DNA from: Ignavibacteria bacterium
GTDB taxonomy: Bacteria > Bacteroidota > Ignavibacteria > Kapaibacteriales > UBA2268
Assembly (NCBI GenBank): GCA_016844745.1
Contig: JAERMQ010000029.1
Coordinates: 1 to 55,720, forward strand
Length of the DNA: 55,720 nt
Direction: 5' to 3'
Position 1 is the first letter of the stretch; each line of letters starts with the position of its first letter. The position numbers were made by a program, and so were the translations under genes. Shown here one piece after another: positions 16,963 to 25,519 of the stretch. A model generated the notes under the pieces. The model saw nothing but the letters and a program-made list of their open reading frames with translations, was not told the origin of the DNA and made no database searches.

Positions 16963-17202
16963 TTATTCCTATTTTGCTGAACAGACGAGGGCGTCTATTC
17001 TACCATTCATCATTTAACATTTATCATTAACCATTAACCATTAACCACTGTTTAATTCTTTCCTTTGTGACCTTTGTGAAACCCTTTGTGTACTTTGTGG
17101 TAAAATGCTTTATTGATTAGAAATTTTTAACACAAAGGGCACGAAGGTAAGCACAAAGGGCACGAAGGTAAGCACAAAGTACACAAAGCTCCTGCTTCCA
17201 CC

Positions 17203-17281
17203 TATTCAAAGAACGCTTTCATGCAAAAATAATCATGGGGAAATGTATTGGCATAAAAATGATTTTAACATGATTTGGAAA
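17203..17281 (-). promoter_or_regulatory. dispersed promoter/leader-like element, inverted copy 2
   Basis: Read on the minus strand it starts TTTCCAAATCATGTTAAAAT and ends GCGTTCTTTGAATA, the same order as the copy at 13667-13745. It includes ATTATTTTTGCAT (TAnnTTTG-like). Together the two copies flank the asnA-parA segment in inverted orientation and point into it. Confidence 0.5.
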
Positions 17282-17355
17282 TAAAATATACGGCTACAGC
17301 CCTACAGTCAGAAGGAACTTCTGACTACAGTGAGGTGTAAACAAATGTAAATTCA

Positions 17356-19884
17356 TTATAAGGCTGTTACTAAATCTTCGAAGCTATCGGGATTTAATTT
17401 ATCAAATTCTTTTTCCGGTACTTTTAGATAATTCCAATTTGTATCGGTTAATGTACTTACTTTTTCACACCAATTTCTTGCTGCATTATCTTTATTTTTC
17501 ACGTCTATATCTTCACGACCCTTTGTTTCAATTAACCAATAATCATCTTTAATTGTAACTGCTATAAAATCAGGGAAATAGTTTCTAATATTTGTTGATG
17601 CGTCTGTGTATTGTATCGAAAAACCAAATTGAATCGGTAGTTTTGCAAAAGATTTTATATCTTTTGATTTTTCTAAAAACCTTGCAAAATCTAATTCAAA
17701 ACCATTGTCACAGGCTACAAGGTTAAAAATAGTTTTTTTTGCTTCTAATACTTTTTGTGAAAATAAAAATGGATTTGTCTCAGATAGAAACCTACTGATA
17801 TTAATTATTTCAGGTTCGTTCTGCACAATTATTAATTTTTTTAATGCTGTCTCAAATTCTCTTGGAACGCTATTATATACGACATCATTACTTATAGCTT
17901 TAACAATTTTGCTATCCTCGAGATTTACCTTTTTTCCAAAGGCTACATATTCAAAAAATTCTTTTATTTTTGGAACGAGAGAAGCAAATTGAGATGGTAA
18001 TTTAATATTATCTGATATTTTTTTTGCATAATATCCTATTACTTCTTCAGCAGTTTGAACGCTGGTTAACTGATATTCTCTTTTAATAACTTGTTCATCC
18101 GTTATAACATCATATCCTAAATATTCAAAAGATAATATATCTTTATTATCATCTAAAACCGTTGAAATTCTAAATTTGAATTTGTTAACATCCAACTTTG
18201 CAATTTCCTCGGCTAATGACTTTTTCCTTCTAATTAATGGTGTTATTTCAGGTAATCCAATATCAAATTCCTTTTTTTCTTCCATGGGCATTATTGTAAT
18301 AATTCTTAGTTTATCTTTGCCAACTTCAAAAGTGTCTAATGTTAATTCCTCCAATTTTTCTAATTCTTCTATAAATTTAATAAAGCCCGGGCTTCCCAAT
18401 ACATCAACACGTTCACGATAATTGGTATTAACATTTCTAAACATTAACCGTAATCCTCTTCCAATTGCTTGCTCCGGTAGAATTATGTTTTTAGAGCTCA
18501 TTGGTCTTAATCCGACAACTACAGTAACATTTTGCACATCCCAGCCTTCACGCAGCATCAGGACCGAAACTATAGCGTTCACAGGTGATTTGTCCTCATC
18601 TACTTCTCTTGCTGTTTTGCGGGCTAAATCCAAATCCTTTTTTGATACATCACCGGAATTATCAGTATGAATAACAAGAGTTTTATCACCTCCGAATTCT
18701 TTAGGATATCTTTTGCTTAACCAAACCTGTATATCATCCGCCTCTTTGGTAGTATTCATCATAATAAATAATAGCGGATTTTTATTCAAATTTTGTAGTT
18801 GTTCCTTGTATTCTTTCCAACGATTCACACCGGCAATCAAAAAGCCTTCATATTTTTCAGCAACATTATCAGTTTTCTTTTCTTCAATTTTTGAAATTCC
18901 TTTGATAGGTCTTTTAACAATTCCATCCAGAATAGCTTGTTTTATCGGATAGTCACTTATCGTCCATTCAAATAATGAACCCTTGGCATAACGAGGTGTA
19001 GCTGAAAAATCAAGTTGAGAAATAATATTTTTGTTGGTATTTAATTTTCTTATTGAATTGTTCCATTCATTTTCTTCATCATGTGTATGGTGCGCCTCAT
19101 CGTTCAAAACCATTAACAATCCATCTCGTTTTGAAATTCTTTCATCGAAATCCGTTATTTCCAATTTTTGGGACGGAGGCGGACTGCCAAGTATAGCAGT
19201 CATTTGTTCGGGTTCATGTGAAGCAGAGTTATTTTCCCTATCATAAAATTGCTGAATATTGGTAAGGTATAAAGCACCATCGCTACTTGCTCTTTCGCTG
19301 TCGCCGCGCATATAAAAATTCATATCCCAAAAATAATTGAAATGTTTTGGGATTAGGGGGTCGGTTTTAAATATTTTACCGTTTTCAAAATCTGTTTTAA
19401 GCCGCTCGAATACAATTACATTTGGCGCTAATATTAGAAAATTCTTTGCAAATTGTGAATTATCCTCTTTTATTGCATTGAAATATTGCCAAACTATTGC
19501 AAGCGACATTACTTTTGTTTTGCCTGTTCCTGTAGCCATTTTTATGCAAAATTTTGCAAAATCATCATAAACAGGCATTCTTACATTTTTTAAATCAATT
19601 GCATATTTAAGGAATAAATCTTTTCTATTTCTGATTTTTTCAATTTCAAAAATGTAAATCAAAGTTTCTATTGCTTCCTGCTGAGCCTTATGATATTTGA
19701 ATTGAGTTCGATTGAATAGAATATGGTCGTTATAAAACCAATAATTCAAAAGTTCCCTTGTTGTATCGGTAATACCTTTGTAATTTTTTGTTTTCCATAA
19801 TGAAACTGCTTCCCTTATTTTAAGTACGCATGTAGCAGTTTTAAGGTATTCCGTTACATCAAATATTTCAGGTTGTTTTTTCAT
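17356..19884 (-). CDS. type III restriction endonuclease subunit (Res)
   Basis: 842 aa. Superfamily 2 helicase motifs: Walker A MATGTGKTK (residues 116-124), DEAH (262-265, NDEAHHTHDE), motif III LDFSATPRY and motif VI QAIGRGLRLM. The C-terminal PD-(D/E)XK nuclease is FPDFIAVTIKDDYWLIETKG. Together with Mod it would cleave DNA after ATP-driven one-dimensional communication between two sites. Its start overlaps the stop of the GxxExxY gene by ATGA, so the two are translationally coupled. All motifs are intact. Order on the minus strand is mod, GxxExxY gene, res. Confidence 0.92.
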   Translation of the reverse strand: MKKQPEIFDVTEYLKTATCVLKIREAVSLWKTKNYKGITDTTRELLNYWFYNDHILFNRTQFKYHKAQQEAIETLIYIFEIEKIRNRKDLFLKYAIDLKNVRMPVYDDFAKFCIKMATGTGKTKVMSLAIVWQYFNAIKEDNSQFAKNFLILAPNVIVFERLKTDFENGKIFKTDPLIPKHFNYFWDMNFYMRGDSERASSDGALYLTNIQQFYDRENNSASHEPEQMTAILGSPPPSQKLEITDFDERISKRDGLLMVLNDEAHHTHDEENEWNNSIRKLNTNKNIISQLDFSATPRYAKGSLFEWTISDYPIKQAILDGIVKRPIKGISKIEEKKTDNVAEKYEGFLIAGVNRWKEYKEQLQNLNKNPLLFIMMNTTKEADDIQVWLSKRYPKEFGGDKTLVIHTDNSGDVSKKDLDLARKTAREVDEDKSPVNAIVSVLMLREGWDVQNVTVVVGLRPMSSKNIILPEQAIGRGLRLMFRNVNTNYRERVDVLGSPGFIKFIEELEKLEELTLDTFEVGKDKLRIITIMPMEEKKEFDIGLPEITPLIRRKKSLAEEIAKLDVNKFKFRISTVLDDNKDILSFEYLGYDVITDEQVIKREYQLTSVQTAEEVIGYYAKKISDNIKLPSQFASLVPKIKEFFEYVAFGKKVNLEDSKIVKAISNDVVYNSVPREFETALKKLIIVQNEPEIINISRFLSETNPFLFSQKVLEAKKTIFNLVACDNGFELDFARFLEKSKDIKSFAKLPIQFGFSIQYTDASTNIRNYFPDFIAVTIKDDYWLIETKGREDIDVKNKDNAARNWCEKVSTLTDTNWNYLKVPEKEFDKLNPDSFEDLVTAL

Positions 19885-20396
19885 TTTACTCCTAAATTGT
19901 CTGAATCAGAATTTACAGAATTAACAGAATTTGCAGAATTAACAGAATTAGCTGAATTTTTATTTTCATTCATTCTGTTAATTCTAGAATTCTGTAAATT
20001 CTGATTCTGACTTTTATTCTGACTCTTATGTTGATTAAATATCAATTTATATTCCAAGCTTTTTGAACCGAAATTAATTAAAAGTCCTTTTTCAAAATTA
20101 TAAGCTACTACATAATTCTTTGCTTGCGCCAAGTGAACATCTTCTAATTTTATTACTGCTTTTAATTCAACAACAATTTCATTCTCAACTATAAAATCTG
20201 CTCTTCTTGTTCCAACATGAATACCATCATAAAATATATTTTGCTCTTTTTCTCTTTCAAATCTCAACCCTTCTCTGCCTAATTCAATTGCCAAACATCT
20301 TTGATAGATTACTTCCTGGAATCCATTACCCAAGGTATTATGTACCCTCATTGCACAACCAATTATCTTGTAGGATAGCTCGTCTTTTTCAAACAT
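19881..20396 (-). CDS. GxxExxY protein with repeat-encoded tail
   Basis: 171 aa. The name motif GFQEVIY is at residues 25-31, followed by a PD-(D/E)XK-type core (RADFIVENEIVVELKAV) and the ending YVVAYNFEKGLLINFGSKSL. The family is common in FCB and other bacteria; a nuclease-related role is inferred from the fold. About 40 residues after NQHKS (QNQNLQN, RINRM, NSANSVNSVNSDSDN) are encoded by the hairpin repeat at 19899-20022 rather than by family sequence. It lies between mod and res and overlaps res by 4 bp, so it may be an accessory of this restriction system or a passenger. Confidence 0.85.
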   Translation of the reverse strand: MFEKDELSYKIIGCAMRVHNTLGNGFQEVIYQRCLAIELGREGLRFEREKEQNIFYDGIHVGTRRADFIVENEIVVELKAVIKLEDVHLAQAKNYVVAYNFEKGLLINFGSKSLEYKLIFNQHKSQNKSQNQNLQNSRINRMNENKNSANSVNSANSVNSVNSDSDNLGVK

Positions 20397-20413
20397 AATA
20401 TATCCTCTAAATT

Positions 20414-20595
20414 GTCTGAATCAGAATTTTCAGAATTATAGAATTTTCAGAATTTTTATTTTCATTAATTCTGTAAATTCTTAAATTCTGCAAATTCTGA
20501 TTCAGACCTTTTTTCATTCTGTAAATTCTGTAAATTCTAATTCTGACATTTTTTCATTCTGTTAATTCTCTAATTCTGTAAATTCAGATTCAGAC
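20414..20595. repeat. GTCTGAATCAGAATT hairpin cluster
   Basis: Two fold-back units: GTCTGAATCAGAATTTTCAG ... CTGCAAATTCTGATTCAGAC, followed by ATTCTGTAAATTCTAATTCTGAC and TAATTCTGTAAATTCAGATTCAGAC units. The same units occur inside the GxxExxY gene (19899-20022) and the mod gene (21297-21528). The last unit overlaps the mod stop, which is read as GTC TGA on the minus strand. Confidence 0.85.
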
Positions 20596-22797
20596 TTTTA
20601 TTGTTATTAATTTTGTCGTATCATTACCAAGTATATCAATTACTTTTATTAAAATATCATATTTTCCGTTTATTTCATAATCATTGGTTGCTTTTAATTC
20701 TATATCCTGCTTTTTCTTTGTCCGGTAGCTCTGCCATTCATTGTGGAAGGTATCTTCTTTGAAATTCCAGTCAATTGACCAGTAATCAATCCATTGACTC
20801 CAATGAGTGATATGCTGTTGAACTTCTTCGGGTACATCGTCGGGAGGAAAAATAAAATCCTTTAATTCGATTGTTACCGTTTTTTTCTTAATCAATGTTT
20901 TTACTTCGAGAAATGCGAGTTCGAAAAACTTTATATCACCTTGCTCGACCGCTTTTTTCTCTAATACTTCGTTTGGTATTTTTTTGGTTTTCAAATCAAC
21001 TTTATTTTCTGCGGCAACATGCTTTGCAGTTTCATTTATTTCAAAGGCAAAGTCCCAGCCTAAAATATCAATTCCGTTTGTTTTAATATTTTTATCTTTA
21101 CCGACAAGTTGCCAAAATTCTTTTATTGCATTTTTAACATCGTCATGCGTAATCGGCGCATCAACGCTGCCGACGTGAACCATCCTGCCGGATTTTACCC
21201 CATGAATCCACACATACCCGTTAATTGGCTGTGCATTGTATAAATCGAGAATAAAGTGTCTGTAATTCTTTTCAATTTCAATTTTCTTCTTAAAATTGTC
21301 AGAATCAGAATTCCGCAAAATGTCTGAATCAGGATTTACAGAATTTACCGAATTAGCAGAATTTTTTGGATCTTTTTCTTCCATTCTGTTAATTCTTAAA
21401 TTCTGTAAATTCTGATTCTGACTTTTTTCTTCCATTCTGTTAATTCTATCATTCTGCAAATTCTGATTCTGACTTTTTTCTTCTTTAATTCTGTTAATTC
21501 TTTCATTCTGTAAATTCTGATTCAGACTTGCTTCATTCATCATCCATTGCTGCCGCTCATACTTACCAAGATTTTGAATAATAAACGGCTTTACATTTGG
21601 AATACCAAGCAGTCTTTTCCTGATGGTATGAATAGAGAAGCGTCCTAAATCGCAGGTAACCCAGCGCCGGTTCTGCTTTTCGGCTACTGCGGCTGTTGTT
21701 CCGCTGCCTCCGAAGCAATCGAGAACTAAATCGCCTTCGTTGCTGCTTGCTTTGATTATTCTTTCAAGAAGAGATTCTGGCTTTTGAGTAGGGTAATTAA
21801 TACGTTCAATTGCCATTGGGTTAATTGGAAATATATCATCCCAAACATTTTGAACTCCTTGTCCATCCCATTCATCTAAATATTGTTTACGTTGTATTCT
21901 TTGATTTTTATCTTTTGGAAAAACCAATTTACCGTCAGCTTCAAATTTTTTCATTGTTTCGAGAGATAATGACCAGCCATTTTTAGGTGGTTTGTAACCC
22001 TTATAATCATAAATTAGAGTAGGACTATAAGAGGGACTTACAATAGGGCTCAATCTATATTTTCTCCCGTTATCATCAGTATATTTAAATCTTTCATTGA
22101 TATAATTATCGGTATCATGTTTAGTATATTGTGTATTCCAAATGTAATTCTCAGATTTAGAATAGAGAAATATGGTATCTGAAGATACACCAAATTGTTT
22201 AGATTGATTTAATAATCCTCCTCTTCTTTTCCAAATAATTTCATTTATTAAATAATTAATACCAAAAACTTCATCTAAAACAATTTTTGCATAATGAGCT
22301 ATGTGATAATCCAAATGTACATAAATACTCCCATCCTCGGCTAATAATTCTCTTAAAAAAACAATCGTTTCATAAAACCATTGGAGGTAGCTGTCCAATC
22401 CTTTTCCCCATGTATCCCTGTAAGCTTTTTGTTCTAACATGCTTGGCTGTTTGATAAATTCTGTGTTTTCGTCGTCGTCATTATCCGGATGGTTCGGTAT
22501 TGTAGCTTTGAAAGAAAAATTTGCACCGGTATCGAACGGCGGGTCAATATAAATAAGGTTTACTTTTCCGGCAAATTCATCTAATAACGAAGGCAGTACA
22601 TATTTTTTATCGCCCCAAATTAAACGGTTTTTCCAATCGTTGTTTGGTTTGCCGCTTGCAAACATGGAAGCAAATTCTTTTTCCCTGTCCGAGGCGCTCT
22701 GGTTAATTGTTTCTATAGTTTGGAAAGGCAGCGCAATTCTAACCGGCGCTACTTTTTTCCCGTCTTTGTATTTACCATCCCATACGAGTTCTGTCAT
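20590..22797 (-). CDS. type III N6-adenine DNA methyltransferase (Mod)
   Basis: 735 aa from ATG at 22797 (MTELVWDGKYKDGKKV); an upstream in-frame start at 22851 adds 18 hydrophobic residues unlike the family. Beta-class order: catalytic IYIDPPFDTG (DPPF at 85-88), TRD region in the middle, SAM motif LDCFGGSGTTAA near residue 358. Residues about 424-500 (QNQNLQN-RINRM units and NSANSVNSVN) are translated from the dispersed hairpin repeat at 21297-21528, and the native C-terminal domain resumes at KKKIEIEKNYRHF. The insert keeps the frame and lies between domains, so the enzyme may be active. First gene of the mod/GxxExxY/res operon. Confidence 0.9.
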   Translation of the reverse strand: MTELVWDGKYKDGKKVAPVRIALPFQTIETINQSASDREKEFASMFASGKPNNDWKNRLIWGDKKYVLPSLLDEFAGKVNLIYIDPPFDTGANFSFKATIPNHPDNDDDENTEFIKQPSMLEQKAYRDTWGKGLDSYLQWFYETIVFLRELLAEDGSIYVHLDYHIAHYAKIVLDEVFGINYLINEIIWKRRGGLLNQSKQFGVSSDTIFLYSKSENYIWNTQYTKHDTDNYINERFKYTDDNGRKYRLSPIVSPSYSPTLIYDYKGYKPPKNGWSLSLETMKKFEADGKLVFPKDKNQRIQRKQYLDEWDGQGVQNVWDDIFPINPMAIERINYPTQKPESLLERIIKASSNEGDLVLDCFGGSGTTAAVAEKQNRRWVTCDLGRFSIHTIRKRLLGIPNVKPFIIQNLGKYERQQWMMNEASLNQNLQNERINRIKEEKSQNQNLQNDRINRMEEKSQNQNLQNLRINRMEEKDPKNSANSVNSVNPDSDILRNSDSDNFKKKIEIEKNYRHFILDLYNAQPINGYVWIHGVKSGRMVHVGSVDAPITHDDVKNAIKEFWQLVGKDKNIKTNGIDILGWDFAFEINETAKHVAAENKVDLKTKKIPNEVLEKKAVEQGDIKFFELAFLEVKTLIKKKTVTIELKDFIFPPDDVPEEVQQHITHWSQWIDYWSIDWNFKEDTFHNEWQSYRTKKKQDIELKATNDYEINGKYDILIKVIDILGNDTTKLITIKV

Positions 22798-22939
22798 AAT
22801 TTTATTTAGAGGTTTATCAATAAAAAAATAATAAAAACAAGGTACTATCACTTTGCCTAAACATCTGCAAACTTACAAAATTTTCATCTTGATTTTTAAT
22901 AATTATTTTTTGAAAATTTAATTTTCTTATATTTGTAAA

Positions 22940-23710
22940 ATGGAAGAAACAGGATACATAGAAATTAAAATAGAAGGTACAGTAAGGGGTTTGCCACTCA
23001 AACCTGCCGATGTTGATATATCTGAAATAAAAGAGATTATCAACGATACTGAAAACTTTTTATATCCCGATAGAAACGATAAATCAGGGCGACCCCATAT
23101 TTCTTATAAAATAGAAGATGGCTGTGCCAAGCATTTATTCTATCTTCCTATCTCTGCTGTACTGCTTTTTAATGGTCTAATCGGAGAGATTGACTCGCGT
23201 AAAAACATAGATTTTTTGGGTTATAAACGTGCGGCAATAATAGAGAAATTACAAAAAAAATCCAAAGAAAAAAATTATGAAATTACTCTTAGCAATTCTT
23301 TAAAAGAAGCAAAAATTTTGAAAATAAATAAAGATACTTCATTTATTAATGTAACCCCGGAATGGATTAACACAGAATTGTATTTATACGGGAAAATATA
23401 CAGTGAAGGTGGACTCGAACCAAATTTCCATATTATAACAAAAGAATTCGGAAAATTAACAATATCTGCAAGTGAACAACAGTTGCTGGAAGGTGAGAAA
23501 AGGTTATATAAAATTTATGGTGTTAAAGCAAGCGGTAAACAAAATATTATAGATGGCAAACCGTACGATTTAAAATTATTGGAGTATATCGAGTATAATC
23601 CTGTTTTTGATAAAACAGAATTAGATATTTTAATTGATAGAGCATCAAAAAATTGGGAGTCTGTACCTGATGTTGATGTATGGCTGCATGGTATAAGAGA
23701 AGGGTACTAA
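22940..23710 (+). CDS. hypothetical protein, upstream partner of a PIN protein
   Basis: 256 aa, no recognised family. The N-terminus is beta-rich (GYIEIKIEGTVRGLPLKPADVDI). A middle section is TLSNSLKEAKILKINKDTSF, a candidate strand-rich fold near ERKLYKIYGV-like KRLYKIYGVKASGKQN follows, and the C-terminus (SKNWESVPDVDVWLHGIREG) looks like the short helical tail by which VapB-type antitoxins touch PIN toxins. The stop overlaps the next ATG (TAATG), so the two are translationally coupled. TATATTTG at 22928-22935, only 4 bp before the ATG, fits a Bacteroidota -7 box with a near-leaderless start. It is divergent from mod. An antitoxin or sensor role is inferred from context only. Confidence 0.7.
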   Translation: MEETGYIEIKIEGTVRGLPLKPADVDISEIKEIINDTENFLYPDRNDKSGRPHISYKIEDGCAKHLFYLPISAVLLFNGLIGEIDSRKNIDFLGYKRAAIIEKLQKKSKEKNYEITLSNSLKEAKILKINKDTSFINVTPEWINTELYLYGKIYSEGGLEPNFHIITKEFGKLTISASEQQLLEGEKRLYKIYGVKASGKQNIIDGKPYDLKLLEYIEYNPVFDKTELDILIDRASKNWESVPDVDVWLHGIREGY

Positions 23711-24183
23711 TGGAAAGTGTTTTATTGGATACTTCTTTTTGTATAAGGTTAATAAAAAAGGATGATCCTTACCACCTCAATGCTATTGAATATTTTCAAT
23801 ATTTTTTGGAAAATAAGATTGAATTGTTTCTTTCTACCATTGTTGTTTCTGAATATAGCGTAAAAGATGATATCAATAATCTTCCGCTCAAAACTATGAA
23901 AATTATTCCATTTGATTTTTTTGATGGTAGAATAGCCGGAGAATTTTGGGCATTGTTGCTTGACCAAAAGCAACCTATTCAGGATAAAGAACGAAAAATT
24001 GTGGTTAAAGACGATTGCAAACTTATTGCTCAATTATACAACCGTAAAATTGATAGTTACATTACAAAAGATCGTAAATCATTTAGTCAAATCATACAAC
24101 CAATTACAAGTAATAAAAATTTTAAAATTGAAATTATGGATATAGCTATATCATTAAAAGATTATAGAAACGAGTTATTCTAA
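23710..24183 (+). CDS. PIN domain protein (VapC-like ribonuclease)
   Basis: 157 aa from the ATG at 23710 that overlaps the previous stop. PIN acidic residues are in place: VLLDTSF (first Asp), VVSEYSVKDD (Glu), VKDDCKLIAQL (Asp pair) and SYITKDRKSF (last Asp). The family cleaves RNA with Mg2+ or Mn2+. The usual partner is a 70-90-residue antitoxin, but here it is a 256-residue protein of unknown family. Directly after its stop, with no spacer, runs the tail of a restriction gene, implying that this two-gene module replaced or invaded an older restriction locus. Confidence 0.85.
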   Translation: MESVLLDTSFCIRLIKKDDPYHLNAIEYFQYFLENKIELFLSTIVVSEYSVKDDINNLPLKTMKIIPFDFFDGRIAGEFWALLLDQKQPIQDKERKIVVKDDCKLIAQLYNRKIDSYITKDRKSFSQIIQPITSNKNFKIEIMDIAISLKDYRNELF

Positions 24184-24349
24184 AAAAACTATAAATTTAG
24201 CGTCAATCCCTCTTCCCCCTCTTGAAATCCAGCAGGAAATCGTAAGACGAATCGAAAATGAACAGAAACTTGTGGATGCCAATAAAGAACTAATAAAAAT
24301 CTTCGGGCAGAAAATAAAAGATGAAATAAATAAACTTTGGGAGAGCTAA
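24182..24349 (+). pseudogene. 3' remnant of a restriction-modification specificity/methylase gene
   Basis: The plus frame ending at TAA 24347-24349 reads IPLPPLEIQQEIVRRIE, then EQKLVDANKELI and FGQKIKDEINKLWES. This is the hallmark C-terminus of HsdS or N-6 methylase-specificity proteins (IPLPPLxxQxxIVxxIE). There is no start and only about 55 codons remain; upstream the frame runs into the PIN gene in a different phase. Clear gene remnant. Confidence 0.85.
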
Positions 24350-24393
24350 AAAATTATGAATTATGAATTATGAGTTCTTTTATTATTAAAAAA

Positions 24394-24426
24394 AGATGTC
24401 CAACATCTGCCGGATATTGGACATCT
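24394..24426. repeat. 33-bp TCCAACATCT palindrome, copy 3
   Basis: AGATGTCCAACATCT GCC GGATATTGGACATCT, with two mismatches in the inner part of the stem. It lies between the restriction-gene remnant and the 3' end of nuoB. Confidence 0.88.
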
Positions 24427-24449
24427 CAAAACATCAAATTATCAATTTA

Positions 24450-24980
24450 TTAAAATATACTCATATCCAACTGCTGCGGCGTAGGCGAAACATCCTTACC
24501 CAAATTATAAATCGCAGGATGATAATCACCCTTGATTTTATCCTGTATCAGCATTAACGCCTTAATCACAGCCTCCGGTCTGGGCGGACAGCCTGCAATA
24601 TAAGCATCAACCGGCAGGAACTGGTCAACTCCCTGCACCACCGGATAGCTGCGGAACATCCCGCCCGATGAAGCGCAAACTCCCATCGAAACTACCCATT
24701 TCGGGTCGGGCATCTGGTCATATATCTTCCGGACAACCCATGCCATTTTGTAAGTTACAGTGCCGGCTATAAGCAGCATGTCGGATTGTCTCGGTGTCAT
24801 TCGAAATACCTCGGAACCGAACCGCGCTACATCGAACCGCGAACTGGCAAATGCCATCATCTCGATTCCGCAGCAGGAAAGTCCAAGAGGCATGGGCCAT
24901 ATTGAATTTTTCTGCGCCCATTTAATCACGGCTTCGATTGAAGTAGTCAGATAGCCGTGTTCCAGAGTCTCTAATCCCAT
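24450..24980 (-). CDS. nuoB: NADH-quinone oxidoreductase subunit B
   Basis: 176 aa. Peripheral-arm subunit that holds the terminal [4Fe-4S] cluster N2. Cluster cysteines are visible at 36-37 ([10 protein letters not shown]), 102 (MGVCASSGG) and 131 (AGCPPRPEA). Overlaps nuoA by 10 bp in the usual nuoA-nuoB order. In most genomes nuoC and nuoD follow at once, but here the next sequence is a palindromic repeat and a restriction-gene remnant, so the complex I operon is split and the remaining subunits must be elsewhere. The protein itself looks intact. Confidence 0.96.
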   Translation of the reverse strand: MGLETLEHGYLTTSIEAVIKWAQKNSIWPMPLGLSCCGIEMMAFASSRFDVARFGSEVFRMTPRQSDMLLIAGTVTYKMAWVVRKIYDQMPDPKWVVSMGVCASSGGMFRSYPVVQGVDQFLPVDAYIAGCPPRPEAVIKALMLIQDKIKGDYHPAIYNLGKDVSPTPQQLDMSIF

Positions 24981-25327
24981 TTCAAGCCTCCTTTCTTGTA
25001 TTCGTAAAAGTATCCGATAAATAATATCGCAATAAAAATTAAAACTGCAATGAATGGAACTATTCCTAATTCCTTGAACTGAATTGCCCAGGGATATAGG
25101 AACACCACTTCAATATCAAACACAATAAAACTGACTGCCACCAGATAGAATTTTACCGAAAAGCGCTCGCGTGCATTTCCGTACGGAACCATACCGCTTT
25201 CATAAACGGTCTGTTTTTCTTTTGTACCGCGGCGCGCACCAAGCCATTGCGAAAGCAGCATAAAAATAAATGCTACCGCAAATCCGAAGACCACCATTAT
25301 AATAAGTGGGAAATAGGCTTCAAGCAT
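24971..25327 (-). CDS. nuoA: NADH-quinone oxidoreductase subunit A
   Basis: 118 aa with three membrane segments: near residues 5-27, 58-80 and 87-108. Conserved loop [20 protein letters not shown] and [12 protein letters not shown] are diagnostic. Small membrane subunit of complex I near the quinone site. First gene of a two-gene operon with nuoB. The ATG at 25327 begins [12 protein letters not shown]. Confidence 0.95.
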   Translation of the reverse strand: MLEAYFPLIIMVVFGFAVAFIFMLLSQWLGARRGTKEKQTVYESGMVPYGNARERFSVKFYLVAVSFIVFDIEVVFLYPWAIQFKELGIVPFIAVLIFIAILFIGYFYEYKKGGLKWD

Positions 25328-25447
25328 CGTTATTCCTGTCCTTAATCTTATATTTTCACGTACTAATGCGAACTAATCATTCGACAAGTCCGAATCACAA
25401 AATTATTCAATTATTTTTAATTATCTATGGATTATTTTTTTTAAAAC

Positions 25448-25494
25448 CAACACACCCTTTAATCACCTTTTGGGAGGAGATTAAGGTGTGTGTT
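25448..25494 (-). terminator. probable terminator of DUF3782 copy 2
   Basis: AACACACCCTTTAATC pairs with GATTAAGGTGTGTGTT around a purine-rich loop, 26 bp beyond the stop of the minus-strand DUF3782 gene. A TTTT then A-rich run follows on the minus strand, so the U-tract is short and the call is tentative. Confidence 0.55.
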
Positions 25495-25519
25495 ATATAT
25501 TTAAAATGAATAAATGAAT

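Larger units (their letters stand above)
16740..17355. other. 616-bp gene-free repeat cluster
   Basis: Contains a heptamer array (GAGTTAT units) at about 16760-16835, ACCATTAACCATTGACC-type simple repeats near 16856-16880 and 17028-17050, the 33-bp palindrome at 16930-16962, CTTTGTG/CACAAAG fold-back repeats at 17058-17190, the inverted promoter-like element at 17203-17281 and a CAGAAGGAACTTCTG hairpin near 17303. No coding frame is seen. Confidence 0.75.

Noticed and set aside
16740..17355. Centromere-like (parS) array for the orphan ParA
   Set aside because: The repeats are simple heptamers and dispersed palindromes also found far from parA, not an iteron set specific to this locus.
20414..21528. 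CRISPR array in the type III restriction operon
   Set aside because: Repeats are short, in both orientations, without unique spacers of regular length, and many are inside coding frames.
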